A stretch of DNA of 64,000 bases from Methylophaga pinxianii (GTDB lineage Bacteria; Pseudomonadota; Gammaproteobacteria; Nitrosococcales; Methylophagaceae). The DNA is taken from the NCBI RefSeq assembly GCF_020447225.1, contig NZ_JAJAEO010000182.1, forward strand, positions 1 through 64,000, written 5' to 3'. Of the stretch, positions 46,901-56,140 are shown one piece after another (position 1 is the stretch's first letter; each line of letters starts with the position of its first letter). The position numbers and the translations under genes were made by a program. Below the pieces are notes generated by a model. The model worked only from the letters and a program-made list of their open reading frames with translations. It was not told where the DNA came from and searched no databases.

Positions 46901-49303
46901 TTAAAACAGCTCGATAAGTGAATCATCCTGATTCTGTGTAGCACCCGGGCCACTGCCGCCACGCATCGTTGGCACATTATCTTTGTGGAATGTCTCGTAA
47001 ATAGCATTGGTGTCGCCTGGACGTGCCAATAGTCCGGTTTCGGGATCGATGCGAACGGTGACCATGTCTACAGGTTGAATAAAGTCTTTTTCAGGCTGAT
47101 CTTCAAGCGCGACACGCATAAAATCAATCCACATTGGTAAGGCGGCTCTTCCACCTGTTTCGTACCGACCCAATGTACGCGGGTTATCAAATCCGACCCA
47201 GCCAATGCCGACTAAATCCGGTGTGTAACCATTAAACCAGGCATCAAGTTGATCATTGGTGGTTCCGGTTTTTCCGGCCAAGTCATTCCGGTTTAAACTT
47301 AACGCCTGACGACCAGTACCGTACTTCACAACATCCCTTAACATACTGTTCACAATATAGGCATTTTGCGGTGTGATCACTTGTGGAGCAGGCGTAAAGC
47401 CTAATAGTTCAGACTGCATGATTGCTTCTTCTTCACTCATCTCCAGAGCAGCCATTGCACAACTGTCACAGACTTTTTTTGGCTTAGTCTGCATCAGGAT
47501 TTCGCCGGCGGTATTTTCAACTCGAGAGATAACATAGGGATCTATTAAGTGACCGCCATTAGCGAGCGTGGCATAAGCGCGGGCCATGTCTAAAGGTGCC
47601 GCGTTACCACTTCCCAAGGCGATGGAGAGATTGGGGGGAACTTGCTCAGGTTTGAAACCAAACCGCTGAACGTAATCCACAGTATAGGGAATACCGATAT
47701 CTCTTAACAGACGGATAGAAACTAAATTTCGTGAGTGGGTGAGAGCTTCTCTCAAACGGGTCGGGCCAAAAAAACGTCCACTGTAATTTTCAGGACGCCA
47801 TACATTTTCCAGACCCGGATCATCAAACACTACTGGTGCATCATTTACAACGGTGGCAGCGGTATAGCCCTTTTCCAATGCTGCTGAGTACACAAAGGGT
47901 TTGAAACCTGATCCAGGTTGACGTTTGGATTGAGTGACACGATTGAATTTATTTTGAAAGAAATCAAAGCCACCCTGTAGCGAGGTAATTGCCCCATCTT
48001 CAGGCGCCAAAGAGACAAATGCAGCTTGTGCTTCCGGTATTTGGGTCAGTTGCCAGGCATCTTCTTCTAATGCTCGCAGGTAGATAATATCGCCTACCGC
48101 CAAAACGTCAGAAATGGTTTGCGGCTTTTTACCCATACTATTGGCGCTGAGTTGCGGTTGTGCCCAGTCTACTGCTGTAAAAGGTAATTCAATTTGGCCA
48201 TGGCGTTTTACAAATACCTGAGCCGTATTGTTTTCAATACTCAACACCAACGCAGGACTGATAGAGCCAATTATTGCAAAATCTTTCAGGTGAAGTTCTG
48301 AAGCTGCCAAATCCGGTAATTCACTTAAATCAACTTTGGCTGCGGGGCCCCGATAACCATGGCGTTTGTCATATGCTAACAATGCATCTTGCAATGCTTT
48401 CGTTGCTGCCTGCTGATGTTTGGCTTTGATGGTGGTGTATACACGAAGACCCTTTTCATAGGATTCTTCACCATACTCAGCAACCAAGTAGGTTCGCACC
48501 ATCTCTGCAACATAAGGAGCATAGACCTCTATTTCCCTTCCATGATAGCGTGCACTTACTTCTTCTTTTACCGCTTCCTGATATTCAGACTGTGAAATAT
48601 AGCCCACATCCAGCATACGCCTCAAAACATAATTTCGACGATCCAGTGCTCTTTCAGGTGAGGTAATCGGGTTGGTGGTGGAGGGGGCTTTTGGCAATCC
48701 GGCGATGGTAGCCATTTGTGCCAGCGTTAAATCTTCCAACTTTTTTCCATAGTAGACTTCAGCTGCTGCGCCCACACCATAGGAACGATGACCGAGAAAT
48801 ATTTTATTCAGATATAACGCCAGAATTTCTTCTTTGGTCAGGGTGTTTTCAATTTCCAGAGACAGAATAATTTCATTGATTTTGCGTAAATAGGTTTTTT
48901 CGTTACTGAGAAAAAAGTTACGTGCCACCTGCATGGTAATGGTGCTGCCGCCTTGTGCCTTTTCTCCTGTAAGCGCTAAGGAGTATGCGGCGCGAATCAG
49001 ACCCTGATAATCGACGCCAGGATGCTCAAAAAAGCGGTCATCTTCTGCGGCAAGAAAAGCTTCAATAAGCTTTGGAGGAATGTTTTCATAGGTGACAGGA
49101 ATACGGCGTTTTTCACCGAACTCAGCCATCAGCAGGCCTTCTTCACTAAAAATACGTAAGGGTATTTGTAACTGAACCGTGCGTAATGATTCAGCATCTG
49201 GGAGTTTGGGTGAAAGAAACAGGTAGGCTACAGCGACGAACAGCAGTCCAGCTATAAAAAAGGTAAAGCCCCATATGAAAAGGCGTGACACAAGTCGCGA
49301 CAT
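46901..49303 (-). CDS. mrcA: Penicillin-binding protein 1A
   Basis: An 800-residue bifunctional peptidoglycan synthase. A short cytoplasmic tail and one membrane helix (LFIWGFTFFIAGLLFVAVAYL) lead into the transglycosylase domain (AAEDDRFFEHPGVD, GGSTITMQVARN). An OB-like insertion of the PBP1A type follows, then the transpeptidase with SxxK in GSGFKPF, SRN in HSRNLVS and KTGTT. Full length for the family. It is divergent from pilM, the usual gammaproteobacterial layout. Confidence 0.96.
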   Translation of the reverse strand: MSRLVSRLFIWGFTFFIAGLLFVAVAYLFLSPKLPDAESLRTVQLQIPLRIFSEEGLLMAEFGEKRRIPVTYENIPPKLIEAFLAAEDDRFFEHPGVDYQGLIRAAYSLALTGEKAQGGSTITMQVARNFFLSNEKTYLRKINEIILSLEIENTLTKEEILALYLNKIFLGHRSYGVGAAAEVYYGKKLEDLTLAQMATIAGLPKAPSTTNPITSPERALDRRNYVLRRMLDVGYISQSEYQEAVKEEVSARYHGREIEVYAPYVAEMVRTYLVAEYGEESYEKGLRVYTTIKAKHQQAATKALQDALLAYDKRHGYRGPAAKVDLSELPDLAASELHLKDFAIIGSISPALVLSIENNTAQVFVKRHGQIELPFTAVDWAQPQLSANSMGKKPQTISDVLAVGDIIYLRALEEDAWQLTQIPEAQAAFVSLAPEDGAITSLQGGFDFFQNKFNRVTQSKRQPGSGFKPFVYSAALEKGYTAATVVNDAPVVFDDPGLENVWRPENYSGRFFGPTRLREALTHSRNLVSIRLLRDIGIPYTVDYVQRFGFKPEQVPPNLSIALGSGNAAPLDMARAYATLANGGHLIDPYVISRVENTAGEILMQTKPKKVCDSCAMAALEMSEEEAIMQSELLGFTPAPQVITPQNAYIVNSMLRDVVKYGTGRQALSLNRNDLAGKTGTTNDQLDAWFNGYTPDLVGIGWVGFDNPRTLGRYETGGRAALPMWIDFMRVALEDQPEKDFIQPVDMVTVRIDPETGLLARPGDTNAIYETFHKDNVPTMRGGSGPGATQNQDDSLIELF

Positions 49304-49402
49304 TGGATTATTTCGTTCGCATAAATTAAAACCGTAGAGTATATATAAACCACGTAATAATGCCAGTTAATGCAATTTTGGGAAATCGTCACATTTTAGT
49401 TG

Positions 49403-49430
49403 TTGACATCCTGGCAATTGTTAATAAACT
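49403..49430 (+). promoter_or_regulatory. Candidate sigma-70 promoter of the pil operon
   Basis: TTGACA (49403-49408), a perfect -35, lies 16 bases before TAAACT (49425-49430), a four-of-six -10. It points at pilM in the divergent gap with mrcA. Predicted from sequence only. Confidence 0.5.
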
Positions 49431-49472
49431 ACTTTAACTTACAAAGATAAGTGTACTTCACACATCATTTCG

Positions 49473-50549
49473 ATGGAATTGGGGCGATGCATGTTTGGAC
49501 GTAAAAAATCCCCTTTACTAGGGATAGACATCAGTTCTTCAGTAGTGAAGCTGTTGGAACTCAATAAACGGGGTGATCGCTACACCGTTGAATCCTATGC
49601 GGTCGAGCCATTACCTGTAAATGCTGTGGTCGAAGGTCGTATTGAAAACAGTGACGAAGTGGCTGGTGCGATAAAGCGTGCAGTGAAACGTTCCGGTACC
49701 AAATCGAGAGACGCCGCTGTAGCCGTTTCGGCAAATTCAGCCATTACCAAAGTGGTTTCTTTTCCTGCTTCTATATCGGAACGCGATATGGAAGAGAATG
49801 TGATGCTGGAAGCTGAAAATTATATTCCTTATCCACTTGACGAAGTCCGGCTCGACTTTGAAATTTTGGGTCCATCTGCTGCGGATGCTGATGCCGTCGA
49901 TGTTTTGTTAGCCGCTTCACGCCGAGAAAATGTTGATGCACGAACAGCCGTATTGGAAAAAGCAGGCTTAAAGCCACGCTTAGTTGATGTGGAAGCCTAC
50001 ACCGTAGAAAATGCATTTTCATTAATTGCCAGACAATTACCCAATCAAGGTAATGGTTTAACCGTTGCTGTGGCTGATGTCGGTGCTAACGTCACCACGC
50101 TGCATGTTTTGGTAAATGGCAAAATTGTGTTCACACGTGAGCAAACCTTTGGTGGCCGAATGCTGACCGAAGATATCGAACGTTATTACGGCATGTCTTA
50201 TCAGGAAGCTGGCCGTGCCAAAAAAGATGGCAGTCTGCCCGACGATTATCTTCCAAAAGTACTTGAGCCGTTTAAACGTTCCATGGCGGTTACTATCACG
50301 CGAGCCCTGCAATTTTTCTTTTCTGCTTCCAGCCAATATCAATCAATTGATCACATCATTCTTGCCGGTGGTTGTGCCTCAATTGAAGGTGTCGATCAGA
50401 TTGTCGAGGCAGAGACGGGCACATCAACATCGGTAGCCAATCCCTTCACTGATATGGCCCTAGGCTCACGAGTGAAAGTTCAGGCATTAAGTAATGATGC
50501 CCCATCCATGATGATAGCGTGTGGGCTGGCCATGAGGAGCTTTGACTAA
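49473..50549 (+). CDS. pilM: Type IV pilus inner-membrane platform protein PilM
   Basis: A 358-residue cytoplasmic actin-like ATPase fold protein that joins PilN to the pilus motor. Signatures: LLGIDISSSVVKLLEL, ENVMLEAENYIPYPLDEV, VADVGANVTTLHV and ILAGGCASIEG. It is first of pilMNOPQ. A start at the ATG at 49491 (MFGRKKSPLLG) is more usual and would remove six residues. Stop overlaps the pilN start by one base. Confidence 0.95.
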   Translation: MELGRCMFGRKKSPLLGIDISSSVVKLLELNKRGDRYTVESYAVEPLPVNAVVEGRIENSDEVAGAIKRAVKRSGTKSRDAAVAVSANSAITKVVSFPASISERDMEENVMLEAENYIPYPLDEVRLDFEILGPSAADADAVDVLLAASRRENVDARTAVLEKAGLKPRLVDVEAYTVENAFSLIARQLPNQGNGLTVAVADVGANVTTLHVLVNGKIVFTREQTFGGRMLTEDIERYYGMSYQEAGRAKKDGSLPDDYLPKVLEPFKRSMAVTITRALQFFFSASSQYQSIDHIILAGGCASIEGVDQIVEAETGTSTSVANPFTDMALGSRVKVQALSNDAPSMMIACGLAMRSFD

Positions 50550-51109
50550 TGGCACATATCAATCTACTGCCATGGCGTGAAGAAAAACGTCAGGAAAGAC
50601 AGCAACAGTTTTATGTTGCGATGGGGATCACCCTGGCATTTGCAATTGTGGTTTTTTATATCATCACCAGCTATATGAACGGGCTGCTGGACGAGCAAAC
50701 TCAGCGTAATACTTATCTGCAACAGGAAATTGCCAAATTAGATATTCAAATCAAGGAAATTCAAGACCTTGAGAAAAAACGGGATCGTTTATTAGCCAGA
50801 ATGCAGGTCATTCAGGATTTACAACAAAGCCGTCCTAAAGTAGTGAAAGTGTTCGATTCTCTGGTGAGAACTGTTCCTGAAGGAATTCATCTTCAAGTTT
50901 TAAGCCGAGAGGGCGATAAATTAATTGTGCAGGGAGTGGCGCAGACCAATGCTCGAGTCTCGGTATTTATGAATCAACTTGATAATGATCCAGAGTTCAG
51001 TGAATCGAAGCTTCGTGTTGTGCAGCGTACATCCTCCCGTGATGATGCCATTCGTCAATTTACTTTGGAAGTGACAGAGTCCAAACCCGAAACGGATGAG
51101 GAGCAATAG
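50549..51109 (+). CDS. pilN: Type IV pilus protein PilN
   Basis: A 186-residue single-span inner-membrane protein. The N-terminal INLLPWREE peptide, which docks in PilM, is followed by a membrane helix (residues about 24-43) and a coiled coil, then a ferredoxin-like periplasmic domain. It pairs with PilO. Overlaps pilM by one base. Confidence 0.95.
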   Translation: MAHINLLPWREEKRQERQQQFYVAMGITLAFAIVVFYIITSYMNGLLDEQTQRNTYLQQEIAKLDIQIKEIQDLEKKRDRLLARMQVIQDLQQSRPKVVKVFDSLVRTVPEGIHLQVLSREGDKLIVQGVAQTNARVSVFMNQLDNDPEFSESKLRVVQRTSSRDDAIRQFTLEVTESKPETDEEQ

Positions 51110-51111
51110 TT

Positions 51112-51699
51112 GTGGATATCCCATCAGTTAATGATATTGATTTTAATGAAAGTGGCGAATGGCCGCTGATTGGAAAAATTGTTGCCGCGTTGCTGATCTG
51201 TGCGGTTATTTGGGGTGGGGGCTATTACTTTTTAATTAAAGATAAACGTGCTGAACTTGCGCGACTAGAGCAAACCGAAATCGAACTAAGAACCAGTTTT
51301 GAGATAAAACAGAGCAAAGCAGTCAATCTCGAGGCATACAAAGAACAGATGAAAGAGATGGAGGTGTCTTTTGCTTCCATGTTGCAACAATTGCCCAGAA
51401 AAAGCGAAGTAGCAGATCTGCTGGTTGATATCTCCCGTACCGGCTTGGTCAATGGGCTTGAGTTTGAGTTATTCAAACCCGAGGAAGAGCGTCCAATTGA
51501 TTTTTATATCGAATTGCCCATTACCATGCGAGTAACAGGCTCTTACCATCAGTTTGCTGAATTTGTCAGTGGCATTGCCGCTTTACCTCGTATTGTGACG
51601 TTGCATAATTTCAAGATGGGACCTTTAACGACAGATGGCAATATGACCATGGATGTGACGGCCAAAACCTATCGTTACTTTGATGAGCAAGGGAAATGA
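51112..51699 (+). CDS. pilO: Type IV pilus protein PilO
   Basis: A 195-residue partner of PilN with the same layout: cytoplasmic start, one membrane helix (IVAALLICAVIWGGGYYFLI), coiled coil (residues about 45-85) and a ferredoxin-like periplasmic domain (SVASMLQQLPRKSEV-like segment at 85-100). GTG start two bases after pilN. It overlaps pilP by four bases. Confidence 0.95.
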   Translation: MDIPSVNDIDFNESGEWPLIGKIVAALLICAVIWGGGYYFLIKDKRAELARLEQTEIELRTSFEIKQSKAVNLEAYKEQMKEMEVSFASMLQQLPRKSEVADLLVDISRTGLVNGLEFELFKPEEERPIDFYIELPITMRVTGSYHQFAEFVSGIAALPRIVTLHNFKMGPLTTDGNMTMDVTAKTYRYFDEQGK

Positions 51700-52256
51700 T
51701 ACGGGTCATGAACATTACTATCACCTCTCAATCCTTCCTCCATAAGTTGTTGCTGATCTCAATGGCCATACTGCTGACAGCTTGTGATTCAAATAAAGAT
51801 GATCTGCAAAATTATGTAGAAGAAGTAAAAGCCCGTCAGCAAGTCGATATTCCGCCAATTCCAGTTATGAAGCCCTATGAAAAATTCAGCTATGCTGCGG
51901 CTGATTTACGCGATCCATTTGTTCCAACTGTGATTGATGTGCCTGCTGAGCCTGAAACAGAACAAGAAATTGAAAATGGCATTACACCAAATGAAAACCG
52001 TATGAAAGAACTGTTAGAAAGTTATTCACTTTCTGATTTGCAATACGTCGGTACGTTAGAGCAAGACACACTTTGGGCATTGATTCGGGCACCCGACAGC
52101 ACGATACATCGTGTGCAAGTGGGGAATTACATGGGGATGAACCATGGACAAATTATTGCGATCAACGAAACCTATCTGACATTAAAAGAGATCGTACCTG
52201 AAGGTAACGGCTATAACGAGCGTGAGACGACAGTATCCGTCGTAGAGATAAATTAA
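51696..52256 (+). CDS. pilP: Type IV pilus lipoprotein PilP
   Basis: A 186-residue inner-membrane lipoprotein that bridges PilNO to the PilQ secretin. Signal peptide ends in LLTAC (lipobox). The HR domain carries DLRDPFVP (about 69-76) and ends with the LSDLQYVGTL and VPEGNGYNERET segments typical of PilP. The likely start is the ATG at 51708 (MNITIT). Confidence 0.94.
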   Translation: MIRVMNITITSQSFLHKLLLISMAILLTACDSNKDDLQNYVEEVKARQQVDIPPIPVMKPYEKFSYAAADLRDPFVPTVIDVPAEPETEQEIENGITPNENRMKELLESYSLSDLQYVGTLEQDTLWALIRAPDSTIHRVQVGNYMGMNHGQIIAINETYLTLKEIVPEGNGYNERETTVSVVEIN

Positions 52257-52266
52257 GGGCCAGAAA

Positions 52267-54420
52267 ATGATGAGTAAATACGGAATGACAATCACACGGC
52301 GACAATTCATGGCAGACCCGGATAAGAATTTATTTCAACGGTGGCGGTCAAGTCTGGCAATGCTCTCATTAATGCTTGTCAGTGGTCTTGCTTCAGCTAA
52401 TGAATTGCAATCTCTCGATTATTCAGCACTTTCAGGTGACAAAGGTCTGGTGACACTGACTTTCTCGGAAGCCGTCGAAACACCAGAAAGTTTTGCCACC
52501 GATGAGCCCGCTCGCATCGTTCTTGATTTTAGAGGTGTCAGCAATAAATTAAGTGAAACCACAAAACAGATAAACAGTGGGCAAACCCGTAGTATTGCTA
52601 CCGTTGAAGCGGGTGAACGTACCCGTATGGTTATCAATTTATTACGCAAATTACCCTATCAGGTTGAAGTCGAAGGCAATGTGGTCAAGGTCATGTTAAA
52701 TGACAATACGTCCGTCGTAAGCTCAACACCAAGTACAACCTCCAGTGCGGCAGCCTCTACACAAGCTGGAAATTCAGTCCTGGATATTGATTTTCGCCGT
52801 GGCGAGCAAGGCGAAGCCAAGCTGATGGTGAAGTTACGTAATGAAAATACCTCGCTTGATGTGCGTCGTGAGCGTGGCGATTTAGTGGTGGATTTACCCG
52901 GTGTTAATTTACCGGACAAATTGCAACGTCGTTTGGATGTTATGGATTTTGCGACGCCGGTTAATTTGATTGACAGTACTCAAACGGCCGATGGCACCCG
53001 TCTGGTGTTAACAACCACTGGCAAATTTGAACACCTGGCCTATCAATCTGGCGATATGCTGGTGGTCGAAGTTAAACCGGTAGCTGAACAAAGTACCGCT
53101 GATGCTGAAACCGAGTTTGGTTATGAAGGTGAGAAACTGTCATTAAATTTTCAGAATATTGAAGTGCGCGCTGTATTGCAGTTACTTGCTGATTTTAACG
53201 GGATGAATCTTGTCACCAGTGATACTGTGACCGGGAATCTGACATTGCGGTTGAAAAATGTTCCTTGGGATCAGGCACTGGATATTATCCTGAAAACCAA
53301 AGGATTAGGCATGCGTCAGAGTGGCAATGTCATGCTGATTGCACCTGCAGCGGAAATTGCGGCTCGAGAAAAGCAGGAACTCGAGGCCAGAAAACAATTG
53401 GTTGAATTAGAGCCACTGTACTCAGAAATTTTTGAAGTCAACTTTGCCAAAGCGAGTGAATTGGCCCAGATTTTGACCACAACGCAGGGGCAAAGTACAG
53501 CCGGCAGCACCGCAGGGGGATTTCTTTCTGACCGTGGCAGCGTGGTGGTTGACCAACGTACGAACTCCCTATTACTCCGCGATACGGCAACAAATCTGGC
53601 GGATGTACGTAAGTTAATTGAGAAGCTGGATATCCCCGTGCGTCAGGTATTAATTGAATCCCGAATTGTTATAGCAAATAATGATTTTGCGAAAGAGCTG
53701 GGGGTGCGGTTTGGTTCTTCAGCTGAAAGCGGCACACTTGGCGCTGGCACATCAGGTACTCTTGAAGGGCTTCAGGTGCCAGCCAACAATTCAGATTCAG
53801 TGAGACCCACTAATTCAACAGGTGTCCGTGGCCAGGATTTAAATGTGAATTTACCGGTGGCGAATCCGGCAGGTACCATTGCTTTGGCTTTAGCGAAATT
53901 ACCGTTGGGCGCCGTGCTGGAGTTGGAGTTATCAGCTATGCAGGAAGAGGGTAAGGGTGAAATTGTTTCCAGTCCTCGTGTAATTACTTCCAATCAGAAG
54001 CAGGCGACTATCGAGCAAGGTACAGAAATCCCGTATCAGGAAGCTTCATCAAGTGGCGCCACATCGGTTTCGTTTAAAGAAGCTTTACTTAAACTGGATG
54101 TCACCCCACAGATTACGCCCGATGACCGTATTGTGATGGATCTGGAAGTCAATAAAGATGAAGTGGGTGAAATTTTCCTGGGTGTTCCCAGCATTGATAC
54201 GCGGAGTGTTCGCACGCAGGTATTAGTGGATAATGGCGAAACTGTTGTACTGGGGGGGATATATGAACAAACCTCAACACAATCTTCCACTCGTGTTCCG
54301 TTTTTTGGTGATTTGCCCTATGTCGGGTTTTTGTTCAAAACCGATTTAAATGAAAATCGCCAACGTGAGTTGCTGGTGTTTGTGACACCCAAAATTATTA
54401 AGGAAGGTATGGATTATTAA
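52267..54420 (+). CDS. pilQ: Type IV pilus secretin PilQ
   Basis: A 717-residue outer-membrane secretin through which the pilus passes. A signal peptide (ending ASANEL) is followed by two AMIN domains (about 45-270), the secretin/TonB short N-terminal domain (LSLNFQNIEVRAVLQLLADF), N1 (FEVNFAKASELAQIL) and the secretin C-domain with VPFFGDLPYVGFLFK and ELLVFVTPKII. Closes the pil operon and is followed by a strong terminator. Confidence 0.96.
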   Translation: MMSKYGMTITRRQFMADPDKNLFQRWRSSLAMLSLMLVSGLASANELQSLDYSALSGDKGLVTLTFSEAVETPESFATDEPARIVLDFRGVSNKLSETTKQINSGQTRSIATVEAGERTRMVINLLRKLPYQVEVEGNVVKVMLNDNTSVVSSTPSTTSSAAASTQAGNSVLDIDFRRGEQGEAKLMVKLRNENTSLDVRRERGDLVVDLPGVNLPDKLQRRLDVMDFATPVNLIDSTQTADGTRLVLTTTGKFEHLAYQSGDMLVVEVKPVAEQSTADAETEFGYEGEKLSLNFQNIEVRAVLQLLADFNGMNLVTSDTVTGNLTLRLKNVPWDQALDIILKTKGLGMRQSGNVMLIAPAAEIAAREKQELEARKQLVELEPLYSEIFEVNFAKASELAQILTTTQGQSTAGSTAGGFLSDRGSVVVDQRTNSLLLRDTATNLADVRKLIEKLDIPVRQVLIESRIVIANNDFAKELGVRFGSSAESGTLGAGTSGTLEGLQVPANNSDSVRPTNSTGVRGQDLNVNLPVANPAGTIALALAKLPLGAVLELELSAMQEEGKGEIVSSPRVITSNQKQATIEQGTEIPYQEASSSGATSVSFKEALLKLDVTPQITPDDRIVMDLEVNKDEVGEIFLGVPSIDTRSVRTQVLVDNGETVVLGGIYEQTSTQSSTRVPFFGDLPYVGFLFKTDLNENRQRELLVFVTPKIIKEGMDY

Positions 54421-54443
54421 ATCCAGCTTTTTCGGTTAACATA

Positions 54444-54485
54444 AAAAAACCGGATCGACTAAGGCCTGTCGATCCGGTTTTTTTT
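54444..54485 (+). terminator. Strong factor-independent terminator after pilQ
   Basis: AAAAAACCGGATCGAC (54444-54459) pairs perfectly with GTCGATCCGGTTTTTT (54468-54483) and runs into T residues. It separates pilQ from aroK; the A-tract on the other arm means it could stop transcription in both directions. Confidence 0.93.
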
Positions 54486-54513
54486 CATGATAAACAGTTG
54501 AGTCATAAGCCGC

Positions 54514-55047
54514 GTGATTTCAGGTAATATATTTCTGGTGGGACCGATGGGGTCAGGGAAGTCGACCATTGGTAGACAGCTAGCCAAAAAGTTGCATCTC
54601 AAGTTCTATGATAGTGATCGTGAGATTGAAAAACGCACGGGCGTTTCCATTTCGTGGATTTTCGAAATGGAAGGTGAGGCGGGGTTCCGGGAGCGTGAGC
54701 AAAAAATTATTGATGAACTGACCGCAATGCAAAATATCGTGTTGGCGACCGGCGGGGGAGCGGTACTGGCCGAGGAAAACAGACGTAACCTGGCACGTGG
54801 TAAAGTTGTATATCTGGCCGCAACAGCAGAGCAGTTATACCGTCGTACCTCTCGAGATACCAGCCGCCCATTATTGCAAGTTGGTGATCGCCGTCAGCAA
54901 ATTAAGCAACTTATGGCTCAACGCGATCCCTTATATCGTGAGGTGGCGGATGTGGTTTTGCAAACGGGTGATCAATCTGTCACCCGAACTGTGAATGCCG
55001 TTATCAAACAACTACAACAATTAAAAACTAAAGATAGCGAACTATGA
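54514..55047 (+). CDS. aroK: Shikimate kinase
   Basis: A 177-residue kinase converting shikimate to shikimate-3-phosphate in chorismate synthesis. Walker A is [11 protein letters not shown], the shikimate-binding DSDREIEKR and TGGGAV are present, and the lid Arg lies in RDTSRPLL. Starts at GTG. Stop overlaps aroB by four bases. Chorismate made here also feeds PabB further right. Confidence 0.95.
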   Translation: MISGNIFLVGPMGSGKSTIGRQLAKKLHLKFYDSDREIEKRTGVSISWIFEMEGEAGFREREQKIIDELTAMQNIVLATGGGAVLAEENRRNLARGKVVYLAATAEQLYRRTSRDTSRPLLQVGDRRQQIKQLMAQRDPLYREVADVVLQTGDQSVTRTVNAVIKQLQQLKTKDSEL

Positions 55048-56132
55048 TGAATACACTCCAGGTTGCACTCGGTGAGCGCAGTTACCCTATTTATATCGGC
55101 GAGAATTTGCTTTCCGAAAGCAGCTTGTTTACAGCACATATTCGGGGCAAAGAAGTGCTGATCGTGACCAATGAAACAGTGGCGCCACTGTATCTAGAAA
55201 CGGTAAAAGCAGCATTAAGTGATTATCGCGTTGAAGTGTCGATTTTGCCGGATGGTGAGCAATATAAAACGCTGACCATCATGCAGCAGATTTTTGATCG
55301 CTTGTTAGAGTCCCGGTTATCACGTCAGGTCACCATTATTGCCTTGGGTGGAGGGGTTATTGGTGATATGGCAGGATTTGCAGCAGCTTGTTACCAACGG
55401 GGTGTACCATTTATCCAGGTTCCGACCACATTGCTGTCACAGGTGGACTCTTCAGTGGGGGGGAAAACAGCGGTTAACCACCCATTAGGCAAAAATATGA
55501 TAGGTGCGTTCTACCAACCGCAATGTGTGCTGGCAGATACCGCCACATTAAACACCCTGGACGATCGACAGTTCTCTTCCGGTCTGGCTGAAGTCATCAA
55601 GTATGGTTTGATTAATGATGCCGAGTTTTTTGAATGGCTGGAACAGAACATGGCCTTGCTGGTGGCACGGAACTCAGCGGCATTGGCACAGGCGATTGCT
55701 CGCTCCTGTCAGGATAAAGCCACAATTGTGGCCGATGATGAAAGAGAACAAGGTGTCAGAGCTCTGCTAAACCTTGGCCATACCTTTGGTCATGCAATTG
55801 AAACGGGATCCGGGTATGGCAATTGTCTGCATGGAGAAGCCATTGCTATTGGTATGGTGATGGCAGCCGATCTGTCACAACGTATGGGGTGGCTCAGTGA
55901 AGATAAAGTCAATCGTATTCGTGACATTATGACAGCGGCAAATTTACCGATCACTGTCCCGGGTCAATTAAGCTCTGCAGACTTTATGGAGTTGATGGCG
56001 GTGGATAAAAAAGTTCAGGATGGACAGATTCGTTTAGTGCTATTGCATGATATTGGTGAGGCGATTATTTCCGATGACTATGACAGTCATGCCTTGGCAA
56101 CAACTTTGGCTAAATTTACTGTTGGAAATTGA
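55044..56132 (+). CDS. aroB: 3-dehydroquinate synthase
   Basis: A 362-residue NAD- and Zn-dependent enzyme of the shikimate pathway. Signatures: [44 protein letters not shown], the metal-site [12 protein letters not shown] and HGEAIAIGM. Normal length. Usual order aroK-aroB-damX. Confidence 0.96.
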   Translation: MMNTLQVALGERSYPIYIGENLLSESSLFTAHIRGKEVLIVTNETVAPLYLETVKAALSDYRVEVSILPDGEQYKTLTIMQQIFDRLLESRLSRQVTIIALGGGVIGDMAGFAAACYQRGVPFIQVPTTLLSQVDSSVGGKTAVNHPLGKNMIGAFYQPQCVLADTATLNTLDDRQFSSGLAEVIKYGLINDAEFFEWLEQNMALLVARNSAALAQAIARSCQDKATIVADDEREQGVRALLNLGHTFGHAIETGSGYGNCLHGEAIAIGMVMAADLSQRMGWLSEDKVNRIRDIMTAANLPITVPGQLSSADFMELMAVDKKVQDGQIRLVLLHDIGEAIISDDYDSHALATTLAKFTVGN

Positions 56133-56140
56133 GTAATGTA